A stretch of DNA of 64,000 bases from Alitta virens (lineage: Eukaryota; Annelida; Polychaeta; Phyllodocida; Nereididae). Where the stretch lies: NCBI GenBank assembly GCA_932294295.1, contig OW028585.1:19475912-19539911 (forward strand). The letters are read 5' to 3'. Numbering within the stretch: position 1 is the stretch's first letter; each line of letters starts with the position of its first letter. Shown in pieces: positions 11,721-25,099 of the stretch. Below the pieces are notes generated by a model. The model searched no databases. It had not been told where the DNA came from and worked only from the letters and a program-made list of their open reading frames with translations. The translations under genes and the position numbers were made by a program.

Positions 11721-12760
11721 AAAGCTGCACTGTCTGCCAAATTTGCGATTTTGTAAGACTTAATCAAATAGTTCATTAATAACCTTAATTAATCAAGGCA
11801 CACTAAACTTGTGTGATTTAATGATTTTATCAGACATTAATTACTAAAAAAATAATTATACATTGGAAACACAATGGAAATGACATCGTCATTATTGTTT
11901 AGTATTGTGATGTCATCACTGGGTTTGTTTACATGTTAAGTTTTTGATGACATGAAAAACTAATATTTATATTATTTATTGTAAATTAAAACTAAATTGC
12001 TGACCAAAAATCGACATGTAATGGTAAAATATACCATGAAACAAGAAGGCAGTATTGATTTATGTCATTTCTTTTATGTGCAAATTTGACAGACAGTGCA
12101 CCTTTAACGCAGCACAAATGCAAATGATCATATAATGATCAGACAGTCGATCAAATTCAATAGTTGAATACCACAAACACAAATGGTACACATTTTCAAA
12201 GTTGAATGCTCTCATAAGCGAATTGCACCAGACTTCTCGATTGCTGACATGTTTAAACACATCATGTAGACTTAAAGAAAGCTTATGTGGGGGTAAACAC
12301 GACCACAGTGGCCCTGGAGACCATACTAAGCTTTGGAGGCACTCCTATGTGTAAAGCATTTGGTCCATTTCATGCATTCACCGTTTTAGTGCTAAATTTA
12401 TCAGAGTGTATCGTAATATGGTTTTAAACTTCATGCATGGAAGGCACTATCAAAACCACAAGAAAATTTTGAGAAATATCCACAAAATAAAGTGGTTATA
12501 GCCTAAATGCACTACACATGGAAAATACAGCATTTGTTTTTCATCCTATGTGGATCATGTTTATACACAGGTATGTATATGCACTATTACTTCTATTCAT
12601 TATATTATTCAAAACACAGAATAAATATATATGTACATTATATATTTTAGGTAAATTCCCAGAAATAGAACAGTTCAACTCCTTCCTGGTAACATGGTAT
12701 ACAATCTAATAGATATTTACAATACATTATTAAAGTTAACTTGCAAATTTATCTGTTTGG
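11721..12760. other. no gene seen
   Basis: AT-rich. A short ATG frame at 12518 reaches a possible donor (CACAG|GTATGT at about 12570), but no partner exon was recognised. Confidence 0.4.
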
Positions 12761-12764
12761 TAGT

Positions 12765-12765
12765 C

Positions 12766-12800
<35 letters not shown>

Positions 12801-12943
12801 CAGGTAGGTAGATAGATAGGTAGGTAGACAGGTAGGTAGATAGATAGATAGATAGATAGATAGACAGCTAGATAGATAGATAGATAGATAGACAGCTAGA
12901 TAGATAGACAGCTAGATAGATAGATAGATAGATAGATAGATAT
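12765..12943. repeat. (GATA)n microsatellite with CAGG/CAGC variants
   Basis: About 44 tetranucleotide units, mostly GATA, interrupted by AGGT and CAGC units. Confidence 0.95.
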
Positions 12944-12949
12944 CACTAA

Positions 12950-14600
12950 AACGCATATTTTTTTGTGTTACAATAGTTTCCTTATTTACCTTTAAAAACA
13001 GATTTGTGATAGTAGGCTATAGTGCGTCTTTATAAGACTGCCTCACAACTAGGACAAAATATTGGGCAAGTACCTTCCTATATTTATGGTTTTAAAAGTC
13101 ATGTCTTTAATCTGCTTTATTATACTATAATTTTTGGCAGAGCATGGTCTTAGGAGTGAGGTACTCCCATTTAAAATTTAGTTAGGGTAATAATTTTTTT
13201 TTTGTTACTTCAAGTTTTTATTATTTTTGCAATTCAAAATAACTATCAGCTACCATCAGGAAAAAAATAGGCATATCAAAGACGCCGTACGTAGCACTAT
13301 ATAAATGTATATATATATATATATATATTCATGAGATAAAATAAATGAATAATAAAATAAAAATAATGCAATTTATCATGAGTATTTTTTAATTATTTAT
13401 TCTACTTACTTTTTGTTTTGGCGGTTTTCCAGTTCTTTGGCCTTTTTAAAAGATGGATTTTTGTAGAAGTCCTCACAAACATCATGAAAGCAGTAATAGG
13501 AGTAAGAAAAAAATAAGTTCATGCAAAAAACTCGTGTTAAGATTTTCTATTATGAGGCTGTTTACAGGAACCCTAGCGGTTAAAACTTAAGGCATGAAAG
13601 TGCCAATCAAATATTTTGATCCTTCCTTCTTACAGTCCAAAATAGAAGATATGTCTCTAACATTAACTGTCAAATAACATACCGGATCTCAACAAATATA
13701 ACACTTTTTTTTATCTTGTACATACTTTATGTACTTATTTATATATTTATTTGATTATGTACTTATTTATTTATTTTATGTACTTATTTTATTGAACATG
13801 TTTAATCAGCAATAAAATATCAGTAAAAACTGCTTTTTTCAATTGGTGCTGAAATATTTCATGTGCTTTTGTATTATCGAGTTAGTGTGAAATGTATTCA
13901 GCTAAAAATGCTGTCTAAAACTTTTGAATTGTTTTGAAGTATCACCAATAGTTCATTATGTATGTTTGCTTTTTTTGAATATAATGGGGTACAAAAAAAT
14001 ACTCAATCACTTGTTAAACACTTTTTCTTTAACATAAGCTTCCTAATTAGGTTATACAACTTATACTTTATAATTAGGTCACATTGAATCTGTTAAGTAC
14101 TCGTTATTTTTCTTTAAAGAAGTTGACCAAAAAATAAAAATAAATAAAAGATACATTAAGGGAACGCATAATTGACTTCAGCCTGTCAACTTGTGTTTTT
14201 TTTTGGCGGGGGGGGGGGGGATATTTCGCCATAAATGGTATGGGGCAGCGAAGAAATGAGCCCAATAACTGATAAAAAAAACAGTTCTGGGAATCAAATG
14301 ACCAAACTTTTGCTGTATTCTCCATTGTAATTTCTGCTTCTTCTCTGCGACTATAACAAAAGGTCATAATGGTATGATAATTGCAAAAAAACTCATCATT
14401 GCAAAGATAGGAATCCTGAGGTTAATTACAGGTGTTTTTATTTGTTGGAAAGTTTGGCTTTGATTTTTTGACAACATTTATATCTATTTTGTGTTTCTGT
14501 GTGACATAAACGTAAAAATAAAACCAAAAAACAAGTGGATATTTATTTTTGGTTTATACTATAATTTATCTAATTAATAAAAATGAATTTTTGGCTTTTC
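12950..14600. other. no gene seen
   Basis: AT-rich with a (TA)n run at 13309-13327 and a G run near 14208-14220. Nothing exon-like was recognised. Confidence 0.5.
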
Positions 14601-14602
14601 AG

Positions 14603-16104
14603 CTTCTTGGGCCACCATGTGCTCAGAAACACAACTACTGGTGACCAGTCTACCAGAAAAACATCAGGTGAGCCAGAATCAGGAAAAGCTTTATCTTGTA
14701 CTTATTAATCATACCATTAATGCAACAAGATCCAACTGTTTAATTACAATTTGACCAAGGACGAGGATAATGTAAGACAATATTGTCAGCAAAATAAACT
14801 CGTGTTAACCAATTACACACAATGCAATTTTTTGTAAATGGCTCATGACTTGTAGGCTGGGCCACCATTGATACTTACTGCCAGTGCTGCCCATTAGTGC
14901 CTAGTGCTAAACTTATCTAGCCTTCCAGATCTATTCCCTGGGAATCCAGACCAGTAAAATCCTATCGAAGGCAAATTTCTCGTTAAATTATTACATGGGT
15001 TGGGTTTAGTGCAGTATAGCAGACCCAAATGTGTGTCCATATTTGGCATCCATGAAAGATGAAAATAATCAATATTTCTTTACCAATTATTTTTCTGGCA
15101 AACAGTAAGACTAATATTTGTGTCGAAAAGCAGGGGCTTGGGGCCTGCAGCCCCCGATAAACGAAAAAAATTACCAACGTTCTTGCCTGGAAAATGATCA
15201 CCGCTGTCATGGGTTTGTGACGTCATCCATTGAATTGAGGCATTTTTACATCGTAGGCCTGGCAACGGGGCTCGCTAAATATGGTCATAAATTATATAAA
15301 AAATGTCTCTGTTTTAGGCCCACTACTGCCCTTAGTTTTGTCAGCAGCTTTCCTAAAACCGCAGGTACCAGACGTCGGGAAGGCTCTGCTCTGCCTGAAC
15401 TGCTGACTGTCGATAGTTGCTGAATTTGTGCAATCTAATAACAGCTACATTTCCAGCAAGAGGTTTTTTTGTAGACCTGTAGATGTCCGTACTACGACAA
15501 TACTGTACCACTCCTGACCATCTGTAGTGTCTACAATTTGTTGTTAATGACGGGGGTTATCAGCCATATTCAGTAAAAATAATTGCCCCACAAGTGATGT
15601 CTTATGATAAGGTCAGGCCCATAACCCCTGTCAACAATTATTCGGTTTTGACAAAACTTTTTTTTAAACTTATATTTGCTTCACTTAAGTAACCAACATT
15701 TTTTCAAATTTAATAAACTTACAGTGACAAAGATTTAAATAAAAATATAAAAATAATTAAAAAGAAGAAAAAGGTTTACCAAGCAATAAATATTCTGCCG
15801 CAGTAATTTTTAGTTGAAAGAAACATTTTTGACCATTGTGAAAGTACACAGTCTTTTAATACGCTTACCTTATAAATAGGCTTACATATTTTCCTCTCTT
15901 TTCAGACATTTTTGAGTCTACGAAGAGACCTCGGTGTCCATGATTTTGATTTATCACAAGATGAAACGGACGCGTTATGTTTTGTGTCGGACAATAATTC
16001 TTTCAATGAGTTCACTTCATTCATCAGTATTATCATTGCGGTCATTTCAGCTATTATTTATGAATATTTCATGTTTTTGTACTTTGTGTTTCTCACAGAA
16101 TAAA
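14603..16104 (+). CDS. two-exon candidate terminal part of an unrecognised gene
   Basis: Exon 14603-14667 is bounded by TTTTCAG and CAG|GTGAGC. Exon 15906-16104 follows TTTTCAG and carries AATAAA at 16099-16104. Two frames are possible. Frame one starts at ATG 14617 in a perfect vertebrate-style context (GCCACCATG) and gives 82 residues to TAA 16101: a charged N-terminal half, then a strongly hydrophobic C-terminal stretch that could be one membrane segment. Frame two enters open from an unseen upstream exon (...GHHVLRNTTTGDQ...) and stops at TGA 15941. That leaves a more normal 160-base trailer before the AATAAA. No family was recognised, and the call rests on splice sites only. Confidence 0.4.
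15008..15288. mobile_element. inverted-repeat element family A, copy 2, right end lost
   Basis: The left end and body match the other copies, including the internal GGGGCTTGGGG / CAGCCCCC hairpin-like block and TGACGTCA at 15218-15225. The right end stops at TCATAAAT, just before the repeat at 15306. Confidence 0.7.
15306..15640. repeat. interspersed repeat (partner at 59285-59640)
   Basis: Shares TTTTAGGCC(C/T)ACTACTG, CGGGAAGGCTCT, CTGCCTGAACTGCTGACTGT, TTATCAGCCATATTCA and GGTCAGGC(A/C)CATAAC in the same order with the 59.3 kb copy, with indels between blocks. Confidence 0.65.
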
Positions 16105-16185
16105 GTCTGTTCATGTTACTTTATATGTGACCTTAACTCTGTAGCAGTACAGCTTGAGGTATATTTTGGGCCATTAGGGGGTTAG

Positions 16186-16483
16186 CTGATAATCAGGAAC
16201 GGATTATCCATTAGGCTGGGTAGCCTGAAGCCTAGAGCCCAAAAAAAAAAAAAAAAATAATAAAATGAAATAAATAAATAAACAATATAATAAAATATAA
16301 AATTTTTACTTAATGTTTGTAATTTACTTGAAGTATGCAGAAATTTAGTAAAATATGATTTAAAAATCCCTCTAATCTTTTTCCAAAATGCACGGAATAC
16401 ACCCAGGGGTATTCGTAGACTCAAAGAGGGTTCTTTCTTTAGCCTACAGCCCAGGCCTGTACTAATCCATCCTTGCTGATAAT
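16186..16483. mobile_element. hAT-like non-autonomous element
   Basis: Element 16194-16475 between 8-base duplications CTGATAAT (16186-16193, 16476-16483), the hAT superfamily length. Ends CAGGAACGGATTA and, inverted, CAAGGATGGATTA continue imperfectly for about 30 bases. The interior is A-rich with no transposase. Confidence 0.6.
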
Positions 16484-16890
16484 ATATATGTACCTGTAAT
16501 CAACTATTGGTTAAAAGCCCAACGTTGTTGTTTTGTGAAGCATTAGGAAAATCTGGTCTAAGCCACAAATTCTAGCCAATGAAGGATTTTATGCACTCTA
16601 AAAAAGTTCTAAATTCATAATACATGTTTTAGTGCTAAATAAAAAAGCTTTAACTTTCTTTAATGTTGCTGAGAAATTTCATCAGGCAATTTCATTATAA
16701 GTATATGATGGAATCATTTACATTTCCACTAGCCGAGCTCAGTTATAACCAAGTAATTCAGGCTTCAATTTTATGCCTGTTTAGCTCTGCCTAGCGCACC
16801 AGTTATGTCTATCCAGCTTTCCCTATATCAAATGCTCCAATTGTGCCTTTCTATAGCAAGCCAAGCCCTACAGTTATGTTCTCCCTGTAC
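16484..16890. other. no gene seen
   Basis: Unique-looking AT-rich sequence leading into the 50-base minisatellite. Confidence 0.4.
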
Positions 16891-16899
16891 CTCACCATC

Positions 16900-17480
16900 C
16901 CCCTGCCACCCAGTTATACCTTGCCAAGTTCTCCCTATACCTTGCCATCCAGTTATGCATTTCTAGCTCTCCCTACACCTCGCCATTCCCTTGCCACCCA
17001 GTTATACCTTGCCATGCTCTCCCTACACCTTGCCATACCCTTGCCACCCAGTTATACTTTGCCATGCTTTCCCTACACCTTGCCATACCATTGCCACCCA
17101 GTAATAACTTGCCATGGTCTCCCTACACCTTACCATATCCTTGCCACCCAGTTATACTTTGCCATGCTTTCCCTACACCTTGCCATACCATTGCCACCCA
17201 GTAATAACTTGCCATGGTATCCCTACACCTTGCCATACCCTTGCCACCCAGTTATAACTTGCCATGGTCTCCCTACACCTCGCCATACCCTTGCCACCCA
17301 GTTATAACTTGCCATGCTTTCCCTACACCTTGCCATACCCTTGCCACCCAGTTATACCTTGCCATGCTCTCCCCACACCTTGCCATACCATTGCCACCCA
17401 GTTATACCTTGCCATGCTCTCCCTACACCTTGCCACCCAGTTATACCTTGCCATGCTCTCCCTACACCTTGTACTCCAGT
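16900..17480. repeat. 50-base minisatellite
   Basis: About 11 tandem units built around TTGCCACCCAGTTATACCTT and GCCATGCTCTCCCTACACCT. Because 50 is not a multiple of 3, all three plus frames stay open for stretches and give proline-rich shadow frames that all say the same thing. It is not a gene. Confidence 0.95.
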
Positions 17481-18061
17481 TATGTCTGTCCAGCTACCCA
17501 TAATCCCCTGCTAAAGGCCATCCAGTATAGGTTGCTATGTACAGTCATCTGTAGGCAACCACTTTCATGAGGGCAACTGCAAACCACTCAGATGAATAAC
17601 CATTGTCCAAGGCATATATCCACCTGTTAAAAAATTGATCAAATGCAAGTTGTATGTTTGAAGGAGAGGTTTTATTCAGCAATGTTGGGATGAATTTTAT
17701 GCAGCAGTTGAACAAATATTTAGTAAAAAATTACCACAACAAAAAAGAGGGAAAATAAGGTTGGGAAGAATAATGTAAACAGTAAACTAATTTACATATT
17801 TCAATAAATGTTGTGGTATTAACATGAACATTACTGTTTCTTGCTGTGTTGTTGATATGTTTATTGTTCATATGATCATAAGTCTGTTCTGGCACTTCAT
17901 GTATATGTACTTGGTATTATACCCTGCCAGTGGTTGTTTTTGCCAAACTCTGAAAAGATGAAATTGTGAATTAAAGTTGGTGCTCTTGGTTCTACAGGTG
18001 CGTGCAATACATACTACATAGCTATAAGTTTGTGCACATACTAATCCATAAAAATATTTGA

Positions 18062-18214
18062 GTTTAGTGCAGTAAAGCGAACCCACATTTATGATCATAT
18101 TTTGCATCTTTGAAATATGACATAAATCACATTTATGGTCAAGTTTCAAGTTTTAGCATAGCAACGAGGCTCGCTGAATATCGTCATAAATCTGGGTCCG
18201 CTATACTGCACTTT
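18062..18214. mobile_element. inverted-repeat element family A, copy 3, internally deleted
   Basis: Both ends are present, but the element is only about 150 bases against about 330 for full copies. It is a textbook deletion derivative. Confidence 0.7.
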
Positions 18215-18348
18215 TTTCAAATATTTGAAGGATGTGAATATATACGCTGTTAAAACACACAAAAAAAGGAAAACAAAAAGACAGTAGGTTAGCCCTACAA
18301 TGTAAATACAGCCTATGCTGTATGTCAAAAATTATTCCAAAAAACTTT

Positions 18349-18682
18349 GGGTTTAGTGCAGTATAGCGGACCCAAATTTATGACCATATTTGGCGTCCAC
18401 AGAATATGAATTAATATCTAATTTTTTGATAAGTTTTAGGTTCTGGCACAATTAGAATAACATTAGTGTAGAGTAGCAGGGGTTTGGGGGCAGCAGCCCC
18501 CAATAATAATAAAAATAAACTAAGATGGACTGCTTCCTTACCGCGAATATGAAAACCATCGTCCTTTCTTTGTGACGTCATACATTGAATTCAAGCATTT
18601 GACGTCATCATTGGTCATAGCCCTGGCAATGGGACTCGCTAAATATGGTTATAAATCTGGGTCCGCTATACTGCACTTTTTC
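18349..18682. mobile_element. inverted-repeat element family A, copy 4, full length
   Basis: Left end GGGTTTAGTGCAGTATAGCG, right end CGCTATACTGCACTTTTTCC. It contains two TGACGTCA octamers (18573-18580, 18600-18607). Confidence 0.85.
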
Positions 18683-18839
18683 CTGAACTTTTATTCCCAT
18701 AAAGAGTAAAACATACCCTCTGTGAAGAGTAAAGTTACCTTTTACTCTGATGGAGTATTTAAAAAATTTTATCTAAGATATTTTATGCTATATTTCTTTA
18801 AAAAGCCCACCTGGGTATTGCATGTGTCTCACTTATTTT

Positions 18840-19625
18840 TTATATATTAGTAAAATGCAAGACTGGTTTGCTTACTTTGGTCGTGGCTCGCTGAAGTACT
18901 TGTTGTCTTTCTTTGTAGGCCGTTTTTGCTTTTTGTCTCTCAAGGATAACCAGTCTCCTCTGTTCTTCTTCCAGCTGACTTTCATCTGTGTTGCGTTCTG
19001 TTTGTACCCGCTGGTAGTCCTTGACGACCACGTTCTGTGTCGATGATCTACGGCGGCCATATTGGCCGACTCTTGCTCCTTCCGCAATATCAAAAGCTTC
19101 CTCCAAGCTAACTTTCATTGTATTGTACGGCTCTGTTAAAAAACCATGTATTGGTTTAAAATCAAACATACGTAGTGCCTCATGCTGCTTTGCGTACAAA
19201 CGGTCCAGGTGAAATTTAGTCACTACATTTGGAAATACATTCATGAAGATGAATTCATCTAGAGATACGTGCAGTGCTCGAAGCGCTCTCTTTTCCAAAA
19301 AAAATAAATCATCCCACTGTTTTGCAAAAATTTCCTCCTCTTGCCGCCATTTTCTTTTCAGCTTTGCTTCAATGGGTGGCCTGTTATCTTTTGTAGCGAC
19401 AGTCCCATGCATGCATTGATAAATGTGTTTGTGTTCTTCGATCATTTTGTCCCGCATTTCTTTTTGCATTATCATCAACGCCAGTCGTGCATTGTTTCTT
19501 CCAATTTTCAATCGATTCATTGCTGATTTCCGAGAGTCTTTAATCACCTTCAGTTCCTGTAATACCTCATAAAGAGTGTGTGACAGTTTCCGAGACACTT
19601 TGGGCGAAGACACTTTGAAACACAC
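18840..19625 (-). CDS. unrecognised protein exon, basic and helix-rich
   Basis: One 261-codon open frame without an upstream ATG. The first internal Met begins MNRLKIGRNNARL. The product is rich in Lys, Arg, Glu and Gln, with long amphipathic stretches (EEEIFAKQWDDLFFLEKR, LEEEQRRLVILERQKAK), so coiled coil is likely. The middle (RALHVSLDEFIFMNVFPNVV) looks globular. A good donor AAA|GTAAGC occurs at 18876/18875, so real coding probably ends there rather than at the stop. A possible acceptor (TATTACAG) precedes GAACTG at 19556. This is best read as one internal exon of a multi-exon minus-strand gene. The partner exons were not found, and the (AGT)n arrays lie immediately upstream. Composition and amino-acid order are protein-like. 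No family was recognised. Confidence 0.55.
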   Translation of the reverse strand: MCFKVSSPKVSRKLSHTLYEVLQELKVIKDSRKSAMNRLKIGRNNARLALMIMQKEMRDKMIEEHKHIYQCMHGTVATKDNRPPIEAKLKRKWRQEEEIFAKQWDDLFFLEKRALRALHVSLDEFIFMNVFPNVVTKFHLDRLYAKQHEALRMFDFKPIHGFLTEPYNTMKVSLEEAFDIAEGARVGQYGRRRSSTQNVVVKDYQRVQTERNTDESQLEEEQRRLVILERQKAKTAYKERQQVLQRATTKVSKPVLHFTNI

Positions 19626-19655
19626 AAATGAATGGGAGTATATTTATTCATTCAT

Positions 19656-19719
19656 TAGTAGTAGTAGCAGTAGTAGCAGTAGTACTAGCAGTAGTAGTAG
19701 CATTAGAAGCAGCAGCAGC

Positions 19720-19751
<32 letters not shown>

Positions 19752-19962
19752 CAGTATTAGTAGTAGTAGTAGTAGTAGCAGTAGTAGTAGTAGCAGTAGA
19801 AGTAGTATTAATAGTAATAGTAGTAGTAGAAGTAGTAGTATTAGTGGCAGTAGTCGTAGGTAATAGTAGAAGCAGTAGTAGTAGTAGTGGTAGTAGCAGT
19901 ATAGTAGTAGTAGTAGTAGTAATAGTAATAGTAGTAGTAGTAGTAAAAGTATTAGATATCAT
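19656..19962. repeat. (AGT)n array, first block
   Basis: Trinucleotide array with AGC, AAG, ATT and GGT variants. It creates poly-Ser, poly-Val and poly-Thr shadow frames. Confidence 0.95.
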
Positions 19963-19969
19963 TTATTAA

Positions 19970-20610
19970 TATAAATTTAGTTAATCAATAATTCTCGCAT
20001 CTGTTTCCTGGCGCTGCTGGTCATCCAACTACCAATCATAGTCCACTTCATTTTAATCCCTTTCATCCTCATAAAACCGAGCTGCTTAGCCCTCCTCGGC
20101 ATTCGTCTTCAGCCTTTCATTTTCCCACCCGTCCATCCCCCTTTTTTTTTTTTTTTTGTTTATCATTTCCGTTTCTTATTTCTATTTTTGTATTCAAAAT
20201 TTTCTTGGTTCACCATTTCTAAATTAACCATGTGTATGGTCTTATTTCAGGATGCTCGGTATAAATGTAAGTACTTTGCTATAGGTTTTAGCATAAGTAT
20301 TTGTTTTTTGTTCGTCTAACCCTAATGTTCTAGGGTAGCTTGTTATCTTTAATTACATAAGAATATGGATTAAGTCTAATTCTAAACATAAGTAAAAGAA
20401 TAACAAATGTTCTCTAATGTATAATTAAAGTGTTATCTAAGTTATGTAAGATATTTGCTAAGTGTTACCTAACGTATGTAAGATGTTTGCTAACTTTGTG
20501 TGGGTGTCCACAAGAGCAATATCTCTGTGTATATGTTTTGATATATGTATGCTGCCAATAAAAGGCATTTTCTATCCACGCTATCATGTGTGTCTGCCTT
20601 AATTATTTTG
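19970..20610. other. unique island between (AGT)n arrays
   Basis: About 640 bases without the triplet repeat. It contains a T run at 20142-20157, a CAG acceptor-like site near 20250 and AATAAA at about 20559-20564 (CCAATAAAAGGC). It could be the 3' end of a transcript or retroelement; no coding was recognised. Confidence 0.35.
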
Positions 20611-20614
20611 TGTT

Positions 20615-22949
<2,335 letters not shown>

Positions 22950-23125
22950 TTTCACTGGTGTCTATCCAAAGTTTTTTTTTTTAAATCAGCCAAGATATTG
23001 TTTGTCCTTTGTCAATGATATGTATATTAAACAATGATGTTGGTAAGCGTACACGTTCAATATCTCTAAAGACAAACAATATATTGGTTGATTTTAAACA
23101 AAACTTAAGATGGAAACCAGTGAAA
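22950..23125. mobile_element. 176-base fold-back element
   Basis: Arms of about 55 bases are inverted copies, starting TTTCACTGGT and ending ACCAGTGAAA with shared ATATTGTTTGTC at the inner edge. It abuts the end of the (AGT)n array. Confidence 0.75.
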
Positions 23126-23559
23126 CAGTCATTTGTCTGAAACAACCTTTTTAAGAGTGCAGGGAGTCGTCAATGGACTGGGATTCAAAATCTAGGATTA
23201 AGAATCGAGCTCAATGTCTGCATCGATTACCTTTAGACGGTGTAGGACTCCTGTTGTCCTGCGACTTCCTTTTTGGTCTGGTCAATAACCTTTTTATGTT
23301 AACCATTATTGCTGTACTTCTACCCTGGTCGATTTACAAGTTTTTTCAGAATTCTGAAATTAAAAAAGTTACAAACCTAGGCCTATAATGAACACGCATC
23401 GAGAGTCATGTAATACATACAGCGGACTTTATTATTACCAAATTTTTTACAAGAAAAATTGCAAAACTGAGAGCATAAGACCACCTTTAGACACGTTCAT
23501 AATAGACTATTCAGGCCTTCAATTTAAGTAAACTGGGGTGGGGGAAGGCCGGGTGGGTT

Positions 23560-23852
23560 TAGTGCAGTATAGCGGACCCAAATTTATGCCTATATTTGGC
23601 ACCCATTAAAAATGACAATTTATCAAAAATTTCACATATTTGAAGTTCTAGCACAATTAAAATAACATTTGGTGTAGATAAGCAGGGGTTTGGGAAAAAT
23701 ATAAATAAATGCTGTCTTTACCGTGAAAATGAAACCGTCGTCATAACTACAGTTTGTGACATCATAAAATTTCAAGCATTTTTACGTCACAGGCCTGGCA
23801 ATGAGGCTCGTTAAATATGGTCATAAATCTGGGTCCCCTATACTGCACTTTT
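23560..23852. mobile_element. inverted-repeat element family A, copy 5
   Basis: Both ends and the body are present, with the central G-rich hairpin partly deleted. Confidence 0.8.
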
Positions 23853-24759
23853 CCAGCCGGGTTATACCTACTTGTTGCATGGTTTGATTATTTGCATAGT
23901 ATCAGAAACACTGTTATTTATAACTAGATATCCCACTACAATACCAGCACTTGAATTTATCAACCCAGCCTCCCCCCCTCCCCACCCCAGCCGAAGCACA
24001 TTATTTAATAGAAAATTGCGCTTCCGTCATGGCCTCCAATGCATCGCATTTGGATTTTAAAATTTTGTGCTATTAATATTTCAAATGTTCAGCGAAATGT
24101 TGCCACTGCCCCTACATTTTGTCTCCATGTTCAGTCAGAGTTTAAAAAGGTCACTTGCTCTGCCATTCAGCCTCATTATGAGTTTCATTCAAGGGCCCTG
24201 GCAACAATGGTGCGAATGGTTGCTAAGGAGCTTGATCTTGCAAGCATAAGATTGTTGGGGTGGTCATGTGACCCACAGGCATAGTTGCTATGGTACCACA
24301 GGACCATAATACCATCCAGATGTTTGAATCCAATGTTTATGTGAAATATGCATGAAAATTATGATAATTTATTTAGGCCTATTGTTTACAAAGCAATTAT
24401 ATTATGGTACATTGATAGTCATAGTTTTGTAGCTTTGGTCTTTTTTATCCAGCGAGGGAATCCTTCCAAGCTGTGAGTCTGTATTTTGTCTATGGTATTT
24501 TTATCAACGATTCTGTAATTTTTTTCTCTATAAAGTTGTCACTCTGTATTATAATCCTATACTAAAAGTTATATTCTCATTTTAATCAAGTTGTGAGCAC
24601 TATTAATACTATGAGCTTTCTCTGGTGAGTTACAAAGAACATTGTGAACATCAAATCAATTGCATTATCATTTTAGCAATCTATTTTTAATATTTTTACT
24701 CATTCACGTGTAACCCCAGCGTATATGTCATGAATAAATACATATATGTACGATTTGGG

Positions 24760-25093
24760 TATAGTGCAGTATAGCGGACCCAAATGAATGCCCATATTTG
24801 GCGTCCATTAAATATTAAAAAATATCACTTTTTTCCAAAATTTGTTCTACAGTGTATCACAGATGAGGAATGATATTTGTGTAGCACAGCAGGGGTTTGG
24901 GGGGGGGGGGGGGGTGGGGGGTAGCCCCCGATAAAAAAATAAAAATAAACGATGTCTTGAAAATGAAAAGAGCGGTCGTTTTTTGTGACATCATTTATTG
25001 AATTCAGGGATATGACGTCATAGGCATGACAAAAAGGCTAGCTACATAAGGTCATAAATTTGGGTCCGCTATATATAAATACTGTACTTTTTC
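24760..25093. mobile_element. inverted-repeat element family A, copy 6
   Basis: Full length, with an expanded G run (24899-24914), a TGACGTCA at 25013-25020 and a small insertion (TATATAAA) within the right end. Confidence 0.8.
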
Positions 25094-25099
25094 CCAATT

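Noticed and set aside
16843..17570. Several overlapping proline-rich frames, up to 154 codons
   Set aside because: They are the 50-base minisatellite read in three frames, with no start context, splice sites or composition of a real protein.
23173..24284. Frames of 60-81 codons
   Set aside because: No recognisable domain, poor context, and partly adjacent to transposable elements.
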